DNA of 64,000 nucleotides from Spartobacteria bacterium LR76 (GCA_003054655.1 QAYZ01000007.1:29441-93440), one strand, 5' to 3'; shown: positions 45,824 through 55,677, counted from the stretch's first letter. Translations and numbers: made by a program. The notes: generated from the letters alone by a model not told the origin.

Positions 45824-48670
45824 CTACATCGTACGGCGGCGCTTGCGGAATAGAACCAGCGCGGTCAATGCGAGAGCCACCAGAGAGACGGTCTCCGGCT
45901 CAGGGACTACCGTGAGGCTGCCCGTAGCTTCACTGAAGCTCAATGTCGTCACACCCGAGGTCAACGACCATACTTCACCCGCCTTGCTCCAGGTACCGGC
46001 ATAGATGCCGGTGGACACGACCGAGGAGAAATCCCCGGTAGAGGTGCCATCAAAGCTGAAAAAGCTCAGTGTGCCATTGCCCAGCGTCGCCCCAAAGCTC
46101 AGGGAGAACGTTCCTCCAAACTGGATCGATCCTCCCGTGAGAACATTGATCGCGTCGTAGGTCACTCCTCGGGTGCTGCCGTTGACCTCAAAGGCCGAAG
46201 TACTGCCCGCGTTGAGCACCAAGGAACCTACGGATAGCACCCCCGGGCTGTTGCCGGGAGCCAGCGTGCCACCGCTATTCACAGTCACGACACCGGAGAT
46301 CGATCCACTTCCTCCCAGGGTACCGCCGTTAACTGCGACGGAACCGGTACCGGTTCCCGACCCCGTGGTGTTGTTGACGTACAATGCGCCTGCCGAGACG
46401 GTGGTATTGCCACTATAGGTATTGGCGGAACTGAGATCCCACTTCCCTGCCGAAACGCGAAGCCCAAGGGTATTGGAGCCATTGGAGATCGTTCCGCTGA
46501 TGGAGTTGATCCCCGCAGTGTAGCTGCCGCCAAGCGAAAGCACGCCATTGGCGCCGACATTGTTAGTGAGCGTACCCGTCAGCGAAATCCTGGCCGAGCC
46601 GTTATTGTTAATGGCAGCATTGGAGTTTCCGACGTTCCAGGTCCGGTTTGTGGTCTGCTCGGCAGAGAACCCAGCCAGATTGATGGCGTTATTGTTAATC
46701 AGGATGGTGCCCGCTGAACCCAAGGCGGAATTTGAGCCGGTGTTGGCAAACACAACAGTGGAGTCCACATTGAGCGCACTCCAGCCGCCCGTGGTTACTC
46801 CGCCGCCGAAGCTATTCGCCGCATTAGTCACCGTGAAAGCCCCCGATCCGCTAAGACCGCCAAACTTCAGGACGGTCGAGGCACCCGACAGCACACCATT
46901 GAGCGTCACCGTGCCTGAATCCTGAAACAGGTCGCCATTGACATCGCTATTAATGACGAACCTGCCATTGCCGCCGAGGACCAGACGCCTGCCGCCGGTG
47001 ATGGCTCCCGACGAGATCGTAAGCGTGGTCAGAGAGTTGGTGACATTGATCTGGCCGCCTCCGTTATTGAGGGAAAAGCCACGCGTGAAGGTTGCATCTC
47101 CGCCCGTGTAGGAAAGCGTCCCCTTATTGGTCGCATCACCGAGCACCACGGCAGATGTGGCATTGCCGAGATTACTGGCTCCACCACTCACAACGATATT
47201 GCTGGCGGAAAGGACGCCTCCCGCGATGGTGGTCGTACCCGTATACGTATTCGATCCCGAGACGGTCCATGTGCCCGTCCCCGCCTTGCTCAGCGAGGTC
47301 ACACCACTGCCATCGACGATCGCTCCGCTGATCTCACCGGTCCCGCTGGAGGATCCCTGCAAAGTCAGGGTCTTGCTGCCCGTGCCGGTGGCAGTAAGGT
47401 TGCTGGTAAACTTCAGCAGACCCGTGCCGGACTGGTCGACCGTTCCTCCGAAGCCGGTACCGGCGAGATTGATCACGCGATCCGTGGTCTCCCCGCTTCC
47501 CGTGTAAACAAGCTTTCCCGAAGCAGCGGAACTGCCAAAGGCAATCGTGCCATTCGCAATGGTCGTCGGCGCGCCGAGACTGCTGCTCGCCACCCCGCCG
47601 CTCACGCTGTTTAGCGACGAGACCGAGAGAGCTCCATTGCCGATGGTGGTGGCGCCGGTATAAGTATTCGCGCCGGACAGCGTCCACGTGCCCGTCCCGT
47701 TGCTGCTGTGACCCAGCGTGATGCCACCCGAGATGATGCCGGAAATCTCACCGCTGCCATTGCCTTGCAGTGAGAGGGTGGTGCCGCCGGTCGGCGTCAC
47801 ATTGCCGCTGATCTTGAGGTTACCCGCATCGGATACGATACGAATGGTTCCCGGCACGATGGAGAGATTTCCCGTCCACTCGTTATTCCCGCTGATGTTT
47901 CGCAGGTTGCCAGTCGTGTTTGACCGTCCTGATCCGTTAAGGATCAGGTTCTTCGAGATCGTGACGTTGCCCTGGAGGTTCAACTCCGACGCCGCACTTA
48001 CGGAGACCGTGCCAGCACCGGCACCAAAGGCATTATTGCTCTGGGCGCTGACGATCGTGTTGGCACTGGCGGATTCACCGATGGTGGTATTGCCTGTGTA
48101 TGCATTGGAACCCGTGAGAACAAAAGTTCCGTTGCCAGCATAAGTCAGCTTCACACCCGCGCTGGCCTCTGTAATCGGGCCTGAGAGCGCGAGCGTCCCG
48201 CCTGCGGCCTGCGTGAAAGTCTGCGTGGTGCCCGAGGCGGCTCCCAGCACCAGCCCGGCAGAGATCGTATTGGTTCCGCTCGTATTTGATGCGGAGATCG
48301 CGCCCGCGCTTCCTGTCCCGGTATTCGTAAGGGTGAGTAGCGAACCATTCCCGCTGGAAAGCACGTATCCCGAGGAGGTGATCGACGAGAAATTGAGCTC
48401 CTGAATCGTCAGGCTCGCGCTCAGTGCGGGATTCGTGCTCCGGGCGTTCCCAAATACCGCCACGTCGCCTGATCCGGGAACTCCACCGCTCCAGTTTGCC
48501 GGAGTATTAAAGTCCGTGCCGCTGTTCTGCCAGGTCGTGTCGGCGGCGCAGACCAGCATGGGCGACGCCAGCAGGCCGGAGATGACCAATGGGAGCAAGG
48601 CACCGGATTTCCTGGCGGAAATGCTCGGATTTGCCCCGGGGAATCCAGTTCGTTTGGTAGGGGTATTCAT
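45824..48670 (-). CDS. beta-strand repeat PEP-CTERM surface protein
   Basis: A 948-residue exported protein: signal peptide to about residue 43 (ASPMLVCAA), an opening TTWQNSGTDFNTPANWSGG, then about 12 autotransporter-associated beta-strand repeats (LSGANTYTGATTIGNGALSV, VSGSNTYTGTTTIAGGVLSA, LSSANTYSGNTTVSAGALYV), and a C-terminal beta-sandwich. The tail VVPEPETVSLVALALTAL with RKRRR is PEP-CTERM. It probably forms a beta-helical surface fibre. One operator-like motif lies about 108 bases upstream. Confidence 0.9.
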   Translation of the reverse strand: MNTPTKRTGFPGANPSISARKSGALLPLVISGLLASPMLVCAADTTWQNSGTDFNTPANWSGGVPGSGDVAVFGNARSTNPALSASLTIQELNFSSITSSGYVLSSGNGSLLTLTNTGTGSAGAISASNTSGTNTISAGLVLGAASGTTQTFTQAAGGTLALSGPITEASAGVKLTYAGNGTFVLTGSNAYTGNTTIGESASANTIVSAQSNNAFGAGAGTVSVSAASELNLQGNVTISKNLILNGSGRSNTTGNLRNISGNNEWTGNLSIVPGTIRIVSDAGNLKISGNVTPTGGTTLSLQGNGSGEISGIISGGITLGHSSNGTGTWTLSGANTYTGATTIGNGALSVSSLNSVSGGVASSSLGAPTTIANGTIAFGSSAASGKLVYTGSGETTDRVINLAGTGFGGTVDQSGTGLLKFTSNLTATGTGSKTLTLQGSSSGTGEISGAIVDGSGVTSLSKAGTGTWTVSGSNTYTGTTTIAGGVLSASNIVVSGGASNLGNATSAVVLGDATNKGTLSYTGGDATFTRGFSLNNGGGQINVTNSLTTLTISSGAITGGRRLVLGGNGRFVINSDVNGDLFQDSGTVTLNGVLSGASTVLKFGGLSGSGAFTVTNAANSFGGGVTTGGWSALNVDSTVVFANTGSNSALGSAGTILINNNAINLAGFSAEQTTNRTWNVGNSNAAINNNGSARISLTGTLTNNVGANGVLSLGGSYTAGINSISGTISNGSNTLGLRVSAGKWDLSSANTYSGNTTVSAGALYVNNTTGSGTGTGSVAVNGGTLGGSGSISGVVTVNSGGTLAPGNSPGVLSVGSLVLNAGSTSAFEVNGSTRGVTYDAINVLTGGSIQFGGTFSLSFGATLGNGTLSFFSFDGTSTGDFSSVVSTGIYAGTWSKAGEVWSLTSGVTTLSFSEATGSLTVVPEPETVSLVALALTALVLFRKRRRTM

Positions 48671-48776
48671 AGTTGAGTGTGGAGGCTAATGAGCGCATGC
48701 ACCCTCATTTCCAAACGGGGAGCACGAGCCTTTCGGCCACTCTGCTTCACTCAACTAATTTGAAAAGCGGCCTTCA

Positions 48777-48791
48777 GTTTAACATACAATG
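48777..48791. promoter_or_regulatory. operator-like motif upstream of the beta-strand repeat gene
   Basis: GTTTAACATACAATG matches the motif also found at 42890, 42930, 52735 and 52795. It lies in the gap between the surface protein gene and the end of the LacI gene, about 108 bases before the surface protein ATG. A 9-base inverted repeat (AGTTGAGTG and CACTCAACT) lies between it and the start. Confidence 0.6.
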
Positions 48792-48803
48792 AAACCAGCC
48801 CGC

Positions 48804-49958
48804 TCATTTGCGAGTGCGCCGCCGCAATAGGTCGGTGCCTGCCTTCGGCTTGGGAATCAAGAGCGTGGAGCCATGATGCCAGTGCCCTTGCATCAAAGTG
48901 TCGAGCGATGGATCCGGCAGGCCAAACCGATAGTTCTGCACTTGCGAAATCACCAGCTCGGCAGCCGCAGCGCCTATCTCCCTCTTCCTTTGCCGTATGC
49001 CCGCCCACTCGCTCACATCATCCTCAATGCCCAGATGGACCACCCCGATGTCCTCCGGCACCCGGTACCCCAGGCTCCTCACCCACGCCACGGCTTCGCT
49101 GTGATGACAGACCAGCACATCGGGCTTGTTAGCCAGGAACCATTCGTTGAAGCGCTTTTGAAATCCATCCATCATGAGGTCAAAAAATGGAGGGATGCGC
49201 TCTTTCTCCGGAATCATGGAATGAAAATGCAGCACCCCGCCCGAGTAAGTATGCGCCGATCTCCGGTCGGTCCGCAGATGCAGGAAGACGCCTATGCGCT
49301 TGTAGCCCGCCCGCCTCAGGATCTTCAGCGCGAGTACGATATTATAAAAATAATCGGGAATGATACGGTGGAGACTGGGAGCCAGAATGCCTTTGTCAAA
49401 GGACACAGCCGCAAAATTCTTCCACTGCAGCCTGATGTGCCCGGCGGAATAGAATCCGGAGGGCGCGATGATGATACCCTGGATGCCGCGATGGAAAAGT
49501 ATCTCCGACATGCGCCGCATAGTCATGCCCGGTTCCCTAAGCCAGAACTCATCAAGCCGGTATCCCATCTCGGCGCAGCGGAGGCGTGCTCCCTCGATGT
49601 ACGGGCGCAGATAGAGCTTTTCGTCCCAGATGGTCCGGGACTTGTCCATGTTCAGCCAGGCGATCGGGATTGGTTCGCGCTTCTTCGTGCTCCGTACGCT
49701 TTCCATCTGCATGGCCATCCGCGCATCCGGCACATAGCCTAGCTGGCGAGCGACGGCTTTTACCCGGTCTCTCGTCTCAAGCGGAATACCCGGGTGGTCG
49801 CGGAGAGCGTAAGACACGGCAGTCCGCGAAAGCCCGCACTTCTTGGAGATCGCTCCCAGACTGACGGGCCGGGAGCTTGCAGAACGGGGATTCTCGGGGG
49901 GAACGGGGGATTCCTGACTCACCGGCCAAACATGCCAAGACCGGAAATGAGATGCCAT
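48804..49958 (-). CDS. LacI-family transcriptional regulator
   Basis: A 384-residue LacI-type regulator with an N-terminal Pro/Ser-rich extension of about 30 residues, a helix-turn-helix at about 33-55 (VSLGAISKKCGLSRTAVSYA), hinge VKAVARQLGYVPD, and an effector-binding domain with TIWDEKLYLRPYIEGARL, YSAGHIRLQWKNFAAVSF, AGYKRIGVFLHL, DIGVVHLGIED. It resembles the regulator at 34.6 kb in layout and Trp/Tyr-rich insertions. It lies in the middle of the genes that carry the GTTKAACATACAATA motif and is the natural candidate to bind it. The start is uncertain within about 30 codons. Confidence 0.9.
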   Translation of the reverse strand: MASHFRSWHVWPVSQESPVPPENPRSASSRPVSLGAISKKCGLSRTAVSYALRDHPGIPLETRDRVKAVARQLGYVPDARMAMQMESVRSTKKREPIPIAWLNMDKSRTIWDEKLYLRPYIEGARLRCAEMGYRLDEFWLREPGMTMRRMSEILFHRGIQGIIIAPSGFYSAGHIRLQWKNFAAVSFDKGILAPSLHRIIPDYFYNIVLALKILRRAGYKRIGVFLHLRTDRRSAHTYSGGVLHFHSMIPEKERIPPFFDLMMDGFQKRFNEWFLANKPDVLVCHHSEAVAWVRSLGYRVPEDIGVVHLGIEDDVSEWAGIRQRKREIGAAAAELVISQVQNYRFGLPDPSLDTLMQGHWHHGSTLLIPKPKAGTDLLRRRTRK

Positions 49959-49985
49959 CGCGAAATCATTTCCAGCCGCCCGAAA

Positions 49986-52688
49986 TCATTCGGGCTTATT
50001 CATCTTGAGACCGGCGAGGCGTTCATAGTCCTTCTCGCCTGCCTGCCAAGGCAGGACGAGATAAGCGACATTGTCCTGGGAAATGATTGCGGACTTTGCC
50101 GTATTGCCGTGCCAGTCGAGCAACAACCACTTTGCCGGGATCGTCGAGAGAGCAAATTCCTCCCGGAGATTGGACGCCATCACGACGAGCGATTCGTTTT
50201 TTCCAGCGAAGACAAATGCCGTCACCCCCTCCGCGACCGGTACAGAGCGATCAAACTTCTTCCCCTCCATGAGCCACATGAAGGCGGAGAGAACAGTCGC
50301 CGACGGCGCCAGAGTGCCATCAGGCGTGGTAAATCCATAGTAGTACGGCGCCCAGACGCCAAAGATATGGGAGCTGTAGACAAACCACTTGTCCGATCCT
50401 TGCGAGAGAAAGGATACATAAGATCTCACGAGACCGTTGGCCATGGCCTGGCAGGCCCCATCCTCATAAGCGGGGCTGTGCTTCCACGGGATCTGGAGAT
50501 TCGATCCCGAGCCTTCCGAGTTCCAGAAGGGCAGGCTTTTTCCCGCTGCAGCCAGTTCGCCGCGCAAACGGTCGGCAACCTTGGAGAATTTGGTCTTTGG
50601 GTAACCCTCCAGCGGATTGTCGACCAGGTAGTAGTGGTAGGAGGCGATATCGGCGTAATCCGTGATGCCCGCCTGGATGCACTTGTCGTTCCAGCCCGTT
50701 TCGTGGTTCATCATCCAGACGAGCCGTGCTGCGGGGTTTGCCTCCCGGGCGGCGGTGAATGCATCGCCAAAGACCTGGACGTAGTTTTCGGCCGTCCCCG
50801 GCTTCATGCGATACGAGCCGCTCGCCTGCTTTTCGGCTTTTTTAATGAAGAAGCTCTGCCCGGCGTACGGCTCGTTGAGCACCTCCCAGGCGGTGATCTT
50901 TCCGGCATTACGCCCGACGATCTGGCGCACATACTCCTGCCATCTGGCTCGATACTCGCTCTTTACCACGAAGTACTGCTTGGTGTGATCGGTCTGTGGA
51001 TAATCCTTGGGACAATCGGTGTAAAATGACGGCGTCATATTCAGCATGCCGAGGATGCTGAGGTGCTGGCTGCGCAGAATCTCGATCGCCCGATCGGAGT
51101 AGGCGAAGTCAAACCGCCCCGGCGAAGGCTCCAGGAAATACCAGCCGGTAACCTCCTGCCCGCCATCGTGCACGCGGACCCAGTTGAACCCGAGATCCTT
51201 CACCATGCGAGCTTCCCATGGCGTGGGGTTGATATGTGTGCCAAAAGGGGAGTCCGGCGCATCGCTATTCGCGCTTCGGGGATGATGCACGCGATGAATC
51301 GCCAGTTCGGCTGGCCGGCTGATCTTCTTCCCATCAGCATCCACGGCCTGCACGTCGAGCAAATAGGTGCCCAGATTGCGGCTGTGCTTGAGCGGAATGG
51401 TGAACGACCGGACCTCAGAGTCGGCCTTCAGCTCAACCGGCTCGACCGGGATGCCATGGCCATAGGGATCGGTGAGTGTCAGCTCGAGCCTTGCCGCCCC
51501 GGCCAGGTCGCCGATCAGCGCAAATTCGCACAGGAATGTTTCCTCGGGAAAATAGAGTGCGTAGGGCTTGGAGGCGCGCAGAGATACCTCCACGCTGCCG
51601 CTGCGCTCAAACCTGGGGGCCTCCTTGCCCTCCCGGACCACTACGCCGTCGATCCACAAACGCTCTCCTGTTCCGATACTGAGATTGTAATAGCCGTGCA
51701 GGCTGTAGGGCAGATCACCGGATACCTCGACCCATCGCCAGTCCGGCCCGACGGCCACCACCTTGGTGATCCCATTCTTTGCCGAGGAAGGATCGAAGAG
51801 ACTCACCTGTATTGCCTGCCCCTCCCGGCTCCCGCGGGCATAAAATCCGACGCCATGCGGCTGCCCCCCATTCAAGGCGATGGCAGGCGAAATCAGGCGC
51901 GAGTTCATATTCTCAAAGGGCTCCTTCTCCCCTCCCACGCCAAACTGAAGAGCGGGCACCCCGGTTGGCCCCATCACAGCGGGGTCTGGAAAGGCGCGAT
52001 TCAATCCAAAGCGTCCGTGCTGCACGACCCACTGCCCAACAAGGCCGAGCGGAAAGGATGAATTGGTGATCTGGTTGCCCTCTTTCGCATGGGCGTTCTG
52101 CTTGAGGGAGTCCACCGAAGGAAACTCGATCACGAGGTCATCCAGCATCAGCACGCCCTCACTCTTCGTGGTGATGGTCAGGATCGCATCAGGATCCTCG
52201 ACGACGGGCGGCACAAGAAACTCCATCGGCCGCCACTCCGGCCGTACGTCGAAGGTCTGCTCCCAGTATGTCGTGTAAGGGTATTCCCTCTTTCGGAGGA
52301 AAAGGGTCACCTTCATCGCACCCGGGGCAATGAAAGCCGCCGAGATACGGGTGAAGTGCTCCTTATCAAGCCGGAGTCCGCGGAGAGTAAGCTGCGCCCA
52401 CCCCCTTTGGACATGGGACGCCGAGAGCTTCAGCGATTGCTTCCCGGAGAATGTGGTCCCTGTCTCGGCGGAGTAGACGAGATCCAGGTCCGCCCAGGAG
52501 GAATCGTCCGCCAGCCCCTGAGGCAGCTCCCCATGGATCCGTTGCGACGGAGAAAGCTCGGAAATCGGCAGGAACGGACCCTCAAAGTCGAACTTGATGG
52601 GATCTTTCGCCATCGCGGACGCCAGCAAATTCCCGGCGCACAACACCATCAGGATAGACTGTTTTAATCGGGAGGAGGAACACACCAT
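49986..52688 (-). CDS. large secreted clan-A-type glycoside hydrolase
   Basis: A 900-residue exported protein with a signal peptide (about 1-27, LCAGNLLASAMA). Residues about 30-470 form two or three beta-sandwich domains (LTLRGLRLDKEHFTRISAAF, YFPEETFLCEFALIGDLAG). The catalytic barrel (about 480-810) resembles GH39/GH5-like clan A enzymes: LGFNWVRVHDGG at the start, the acid/base Glu606 in WEVLNEPY, ASYHYYLVDNPLEG, and a second acidic residue, Glu725, in FWNSEGSGSNL, the usual nucleophile position. A C-terminal beta domain follows. The substrate is unknown; candidates are beta-xylosides, glucuronides or other plant glycans. Divergent from the transporter gene. Confidence 0.87.
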   Translation of the reverse strand: MVCSSSRLKQSILMVLCAGNLLASAMAKDPIKFDFEGPFLPISELSPSQRIHGELPQGLADDSSWADLDLVYSAETGTTFSGKQSLKLSASHVQRGWAQLTLRGLRLDKEHFTRISAAFIAPGAMKVTLFLRKREYPYTTYWEQTFDVRPEWRPMEFLVPPVVEDPDAILTITTKSEGVLMLDDLVIEFPSVDSLKQNAHAKEGNQITNSSFPLGLVGQWVVQHGRFGLNRAFPDPAVMGPTGVPALQFGVGGEKEPFENMNSRLISPAIALNGGQPHGVGFYARGSREGQAIQVSLFDPSSAKNGITKVVAVGPDWRWVEVSGDLPYSLHGYYNLSIGTGERLWIDGVVVREGKEAPRFERSGSVEVSLRASKPYALYFPEETFLCEFALIGDLAGAARLELTLTDPYGHGIPVEPVELKADSEVRSFTIPLKHSRNLGTYLLDVQAVDADGKKISRPAELAIHRVHHPRSANSDAPDSPFGTHINPTPWEARMVKDLGFNWVRVHDGGQEVTGWYFLEPSPGRFDFAYSDRAIEILRSQHLSILGMLNMTPSFYTDCPKDYPQTDHTKQYFVVKSEYRARWQEYVRQIVGRNAGKITAWEVLNEPYAGQSFFIKKAEKQASGSYRMKPGTAENYVQVFGDAFTAAREANPAARLVWMMNHETGWNDKCIQAGITDYADIASYHYYLVDNPLEGYPKTKFSKVADRLRGELAAAGKSLPFWNSEGSGSNLQIPWKHSPAYEDGACQAMANGLVRSYVSFLSQGSDKWFVYSSHIFGVWAPYYYGFTTPDGTLAPSATVLSAFMWLMEGKKFDRSVPVAEGVTAFVFAGKNESLVVMASNLREEFALSTIPAKWLLLDWHGNTAKSAIISQDNVAYLVLPWQAGEKDYERLAGLKMNKPE

Positions 52689-52734
52689 GGCCGGCAGGTT
52701 CTCAGCGAACCAGATGGGACAAAACCGAGATCTT

Positions 52735-52809
52735 GTTGAACATACAATATCTCACCGGAGAAAGCGCCTGCAAAATGAGTCCCTTCCGCCATTTGTTGAC
52801 TGTACAATA
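52735..52809. promoter_or_regulatory. two operator-like motifs in the hydrolase/transporter divergent promoter
   Basis: GTTGAACATACAATA (52735-52749) and GTTGACTGTACAATA (52795-52809) are direct repeats exactly 60 bases apart, between the minus-strand glycoside hydrolase gene and the plus-strand transporter gene. The first is an exact consensus copy; the second differs at three positions. No -35/-10 pair is evident beside them. Confidence 0.6.
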
Positions 52810-52941
52810 GAGGAGAAATTGTCTTGAGCCCGACCCAATGCGGAACATTGCCCCCGCATCTGTGAACAAGCTTCAAACTCCCACTCCGGCCAGCCGACCT
52901 CCAGCCTCTTCAAGATTCCGGGAAATGAAGAGGGCGTCACT

Positions 52942-54369
52942 GTGAAATCCAGAGTTCATATCGCGGAGTCGGACCGCATTCCTCTCGGGCAGAAACTCGC
53001 CTTCGGCGCCGGGAACTGCACCGATTACTTTGCCACCGGCATGACGATCGGCATCCTGTGGATGCCTTATTTTAACATAGGACTCGGGATCAACCCGGCC
53101 CGTCTGGGGTTTGTGCTCATGCTGCTCCAGGCATGGAATGCGATTCTTGATCCCGTGATGGGAAATCTTTCCGACAACGCCCGCACGCGATGGGGCCGCC
53201 GCCGGCCCTTTATGATGGTCGGGGCGATATTGACCGCTGCCGTGTCGCCGTGGATCTGGCGCCCGCCGATCGGGTGGGGTGAGAATGCGACCATCGCCTA
53301 CCTGATCATCGTCGGGATGCTTTTCTATGCCGCCTTTTCCTGCTGGGCCATGGCCTACTATGGACTCCAGCTCGAGCTCACGCCCAGCTATGACGAACGC
53401 ACGCGCCTGACGGCCTGGATCACGTTTTTCAGCAAGATCAGCGGGCTCCTCGGTGGCTGGGCGCTGGCCATCATCTCAGGCCCGTTCTTTGCGAACCCCG
53501 AAACCGGGAAGCCAGACATCGTGAACGGCCTGAGGATTTGCAGTTGGTACATCGCTGCGTTGATTCTGATCGTCGGGCTGCTGCCCGCCATCTTCGTCAA
53601 GGAGCGATACTACGAGGCGGAAACACGGCACCAGGCCCGGGATCCATTCTGGCAGAGCATCCGGGAGTCCAGCCGTTGCCGGCCACTCTGGCTGCTCATC
53701 GGACTCTCCTTTTTCCTCGTGGTGGGCAGCGCGTCCGTCGGCACCCTGGGACAGTATGTGAATATCTATTACGTCTGCCATGGCGACATTGCCGCCGCAT
53801 CAGTCATCGCAGGCTGGAAAGGCACCGTCCTGGTGGTGACTGGCATCCTCTGCATTCCCCTCTACACCTGGCTGGGCGAGCGCTACGACAAGAAGATCGT
53901 GGTCGGCCTCATGCTCGGCGGCAGCATGTGCGGGCATCTCCTGAATTTCGTCATGATGACGCCCGCCCACCCCTATCTGCAGATCATACCGGGAATTTTT
54001 GAGTCCTGCGCCATCGCCGCCGTATGGCTTTTCGTGCCGTCCATGAAAGCCGACATCGCGGACTTTGATGAACTTCACACCTCCCGCCGCCGGGAGGGAT
54101 CTCTCAACGCGTTTTATTCCTGGTTCATCAAAGCCGCTTTGACATGCTCAATGGGCCTGGGGGGCCTGGTGCTCACGATTTCCGGTTTTGACATCAAGCA
54201 TGCCGGAGCCCAACCGTCGCATGTCGTCCACACGATGTTGCTCCTCTACGTCGTGCTCCCGGTCCTGATCTGGAGTATGAGCCTGCTGTTTGTCTGGCGG
54301 TATCCCCTCACCCGCTGCAAAATGAGAGAAATTCGATCCTCCCTCGAAATGACTCGCGGAACGTTATGA
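52942..54369 (+). CDS. GPH-type sugar:cation symporter
   Basis: A 475-residue transporter with about 12 membrane helices. It shows the glycoside-pentoside-hexuronide pattern: IPLGQKLAFGAGNCTDYF at the start, DPVMGNLSDNARTRWGRRRPF between helices 2 and 3, and AFYSWFIKAALTCSMGLGG in helix 10. It should import an oligosaccharide or glycoside with H+ or Na+. Divergent from the large glycoside hydrolase, sharing its operator motifs, so the pair likely forms a degrade-and-import unit. Confidence 0.92.
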   Translation: MKSRVHIAESDRIPLGQKLAFGAGNCTDYFATGMTIGILWMPYFNIGLGINPARLGFVLMLLQAWNAILDPVMGNLSDNARTRWGRRRPFMMVGAILTAAVSPWIWRPPIGWGENATIAYLIIVGMLFYAAFSCWAMAYYGLQLELTPSYDERTRLTAWITFFSKISGLLGGWALAIISGPFFANPETGKPDIVNGLRICSWYIAALILIVGLLPAIFVKERYYEAETRHQARDPFWQSIRESSRCRPLWLLIGLSFFLVVGSASVGTLGQYVNIYYVCHGDIAAASVIAGWKGTVLVVTGILCIPLYTWLGERYDKKIVVGLMLGGSMCGHLLNFVMMTPAHPYLQIIPGIFESCAIAAVWLFVPSMKADIADFDELHTSRRREGSLNAFYSWFIKAALTCSMGLGGLVLTISGFDIKHAGAQPSHVVHTMLLLYVVLPVLIWSMSLLFVWRYPLTRCKMREIRSSLEMTRGTL

Positions 54370-54694
54370 CTAAAAGTCCCCTCAGAGCACCGGTGATCCC
54401 GGTGGCTGATCCGAGTACTATCGGCAGTCCGTGGGATCACTTCTCCTCTTCCCTGATGGCGTAGGTTTGGGTGCTGCGCACAGACATTGGCCACGACGCG
54501 GTCGACGTCTTCGAATGAGGAGCCGTAGAAATCATGATTCCTCAGGACAAAGTACACCAGTCGTGGTCGGCATGCCTCGGCGATAGACCAAAGGTGCACC
54601 GGCAACCACAGAAAGCCTTTGCGTCTTCCCTTTGTTTCCTTCGCTTCCTTCTGTTCAAACCTGCCTTCCCCCGGGCGCGTAAAAACGACGCTCT
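54370..54694. other. 325-base gap between convergent genes with repeat copy E
   Basis: No gene is supported here. The segment 54616-54655 (TTTGCGTCTTCCCTTTG... and CGCTTCCTTCTGTT) is a half copy of the dispersed repeat family. The remainder, 54370-54600, shows nothing I can identify. Confidence 0.5.
54616..54655. repeat. half copy E of the inverted-repeat family
   Basis: Both motif types, in the orientation of the right arms of copy A, follow each other directly. Only one side is present, in a gap between convergent genes. Confidence 0.6.
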
Positions 54695-55591
54695 CTACCG
54701 CTGCAGCGGCGGCCCCGACAGCTCGCAGGCGTAGGCTTCGATGGCTTCGCGCGGGACGGTCACGCCGAATCCGGCGAGGGCGACATGCACGATGTCGACC
54801 AGCATGTCGACTCCATCCACGGTGAGCAGGCCCAGGGCATGCGCCTGGCGCAGGAAGGGCGTGGTGCGCGGCCCGGTGATGACATCGACGGCCATCGCCG
54901 CCTTGTTCAGCGTGTTCCAGTCGAGGTCGAGCGTCCCCTCGTCGGGAAAGGCCCCGACCGAGGTGGCGTTCAGCACGATATCCGTGCCTTCGGGAATCTG
55001 GAGCGGCCCGTTCCAGGGCAGGACGTCCGCCGTGAAACCCGCCGTGCCAAAGCGCCGCAGCGCCTCCGCCACCAGCTGGCCTTTCGCCGCATCACGCGCC
55101 GCGATGGTGATCGACGCCGCGCCCTGCCGGGCGATCTCCGCGCCGATGCCGTGCGCCGCTCCGCCCGCCCCGAGAATGAGGAACCGCCTGCCCGCGATCT
55201 CCATCTGCTGCCGGATGGAATTGCAAATCGCGACGCCATCCGTGTTCCTGCCGACCGCCCGGCGCTCCGGCCCTTCGAAGGTGATGAAATTGACCGCTCC
55301 GACTCCCTGGCTCGACTCGAGGATTTCGTCGCAATGCGGGACGATCGCCATCTTGTAAGGCACCGTGATGGCAAACCCGGCAAACCCCATCTTGCGAGCC
55401 CCCTCCACGCAAACCCCGAGATCCTCCGCCCGCTCGACCCGGATCTTCAGAAACCGATAAGGCGCCCCCTCCTGCTCAAAGAACCGATTGAACAGCAAAT
55501 CAATGGGATTCTCCTCCACCGGATTGCCCACCATCGGCAAAATCCGCACAAGAGGAAACAGCCCGCAAGCATCAGTCTGGTCGAGTTTCAT
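54695..55591 (-). CDS. shikimate dehydrogenase-family oxidoreductase, atypical substrate motif
   Basis: A 298-residue protein of the shikimate/quinate dehydrogenase fold. The catalytic pair is kept: Lys80 in ITVPYK and Asp118 in GRNTDG, and the nucleotide loop is LGAGGAAHG near 141. In normal AroE the first loop is G-N-P-x-x-H-S-x-S-P with two serines that hold the carboxylate of shikimate; here it reads VGNPVEENPIDLLFN, so both serines are missing. It is therefore likely a paralogue acting on a different small acid rather than the aromatic-pathway enzyme. The gene is single, next to the ParA/AlbA_2 cassette. Confidence 0.82.
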   Translation of the reverse strand: MKLDQTDACGLFPLVRILPMVGNPVEENPIDLLFNRFFEQEGAPYRFLKIRVERAEDLGVCVEGARKMGFAGFAITVPYKMAIVPHCDEILESSQGVGAVNFITFEGPERRAVGRNTDGVAICNSIRQQMEIAGRRFLILGAGGAAHGIGAEIARQGAASITIAARDAAKGQLVAEALRRFGTAGFTADVLPWNGPLQIPEGTDIVLNATSVGAFPDEGTLDLDWNTLNKAAMAVDVITGPRTTPFLRQAHALGLLTVDGVDMLVDIVHVALAGFGVTVPREAIEAYACELSGPPLQR

Positions 55592-55677
55592 GATTCAGCC
55601 CGTCCTAGCGGAAGGCAGAGCGGTCTGCCAGAAAGGACTATGCGCCTTTCCGACAACTCAGATAGGGGGAAGGATAA

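Noticed and set aside
54370..54600. Possible terminator or small RNA after the transporter gene
   Set aside because: No stem with a U-run and no conserved pattern could be made out by eye.
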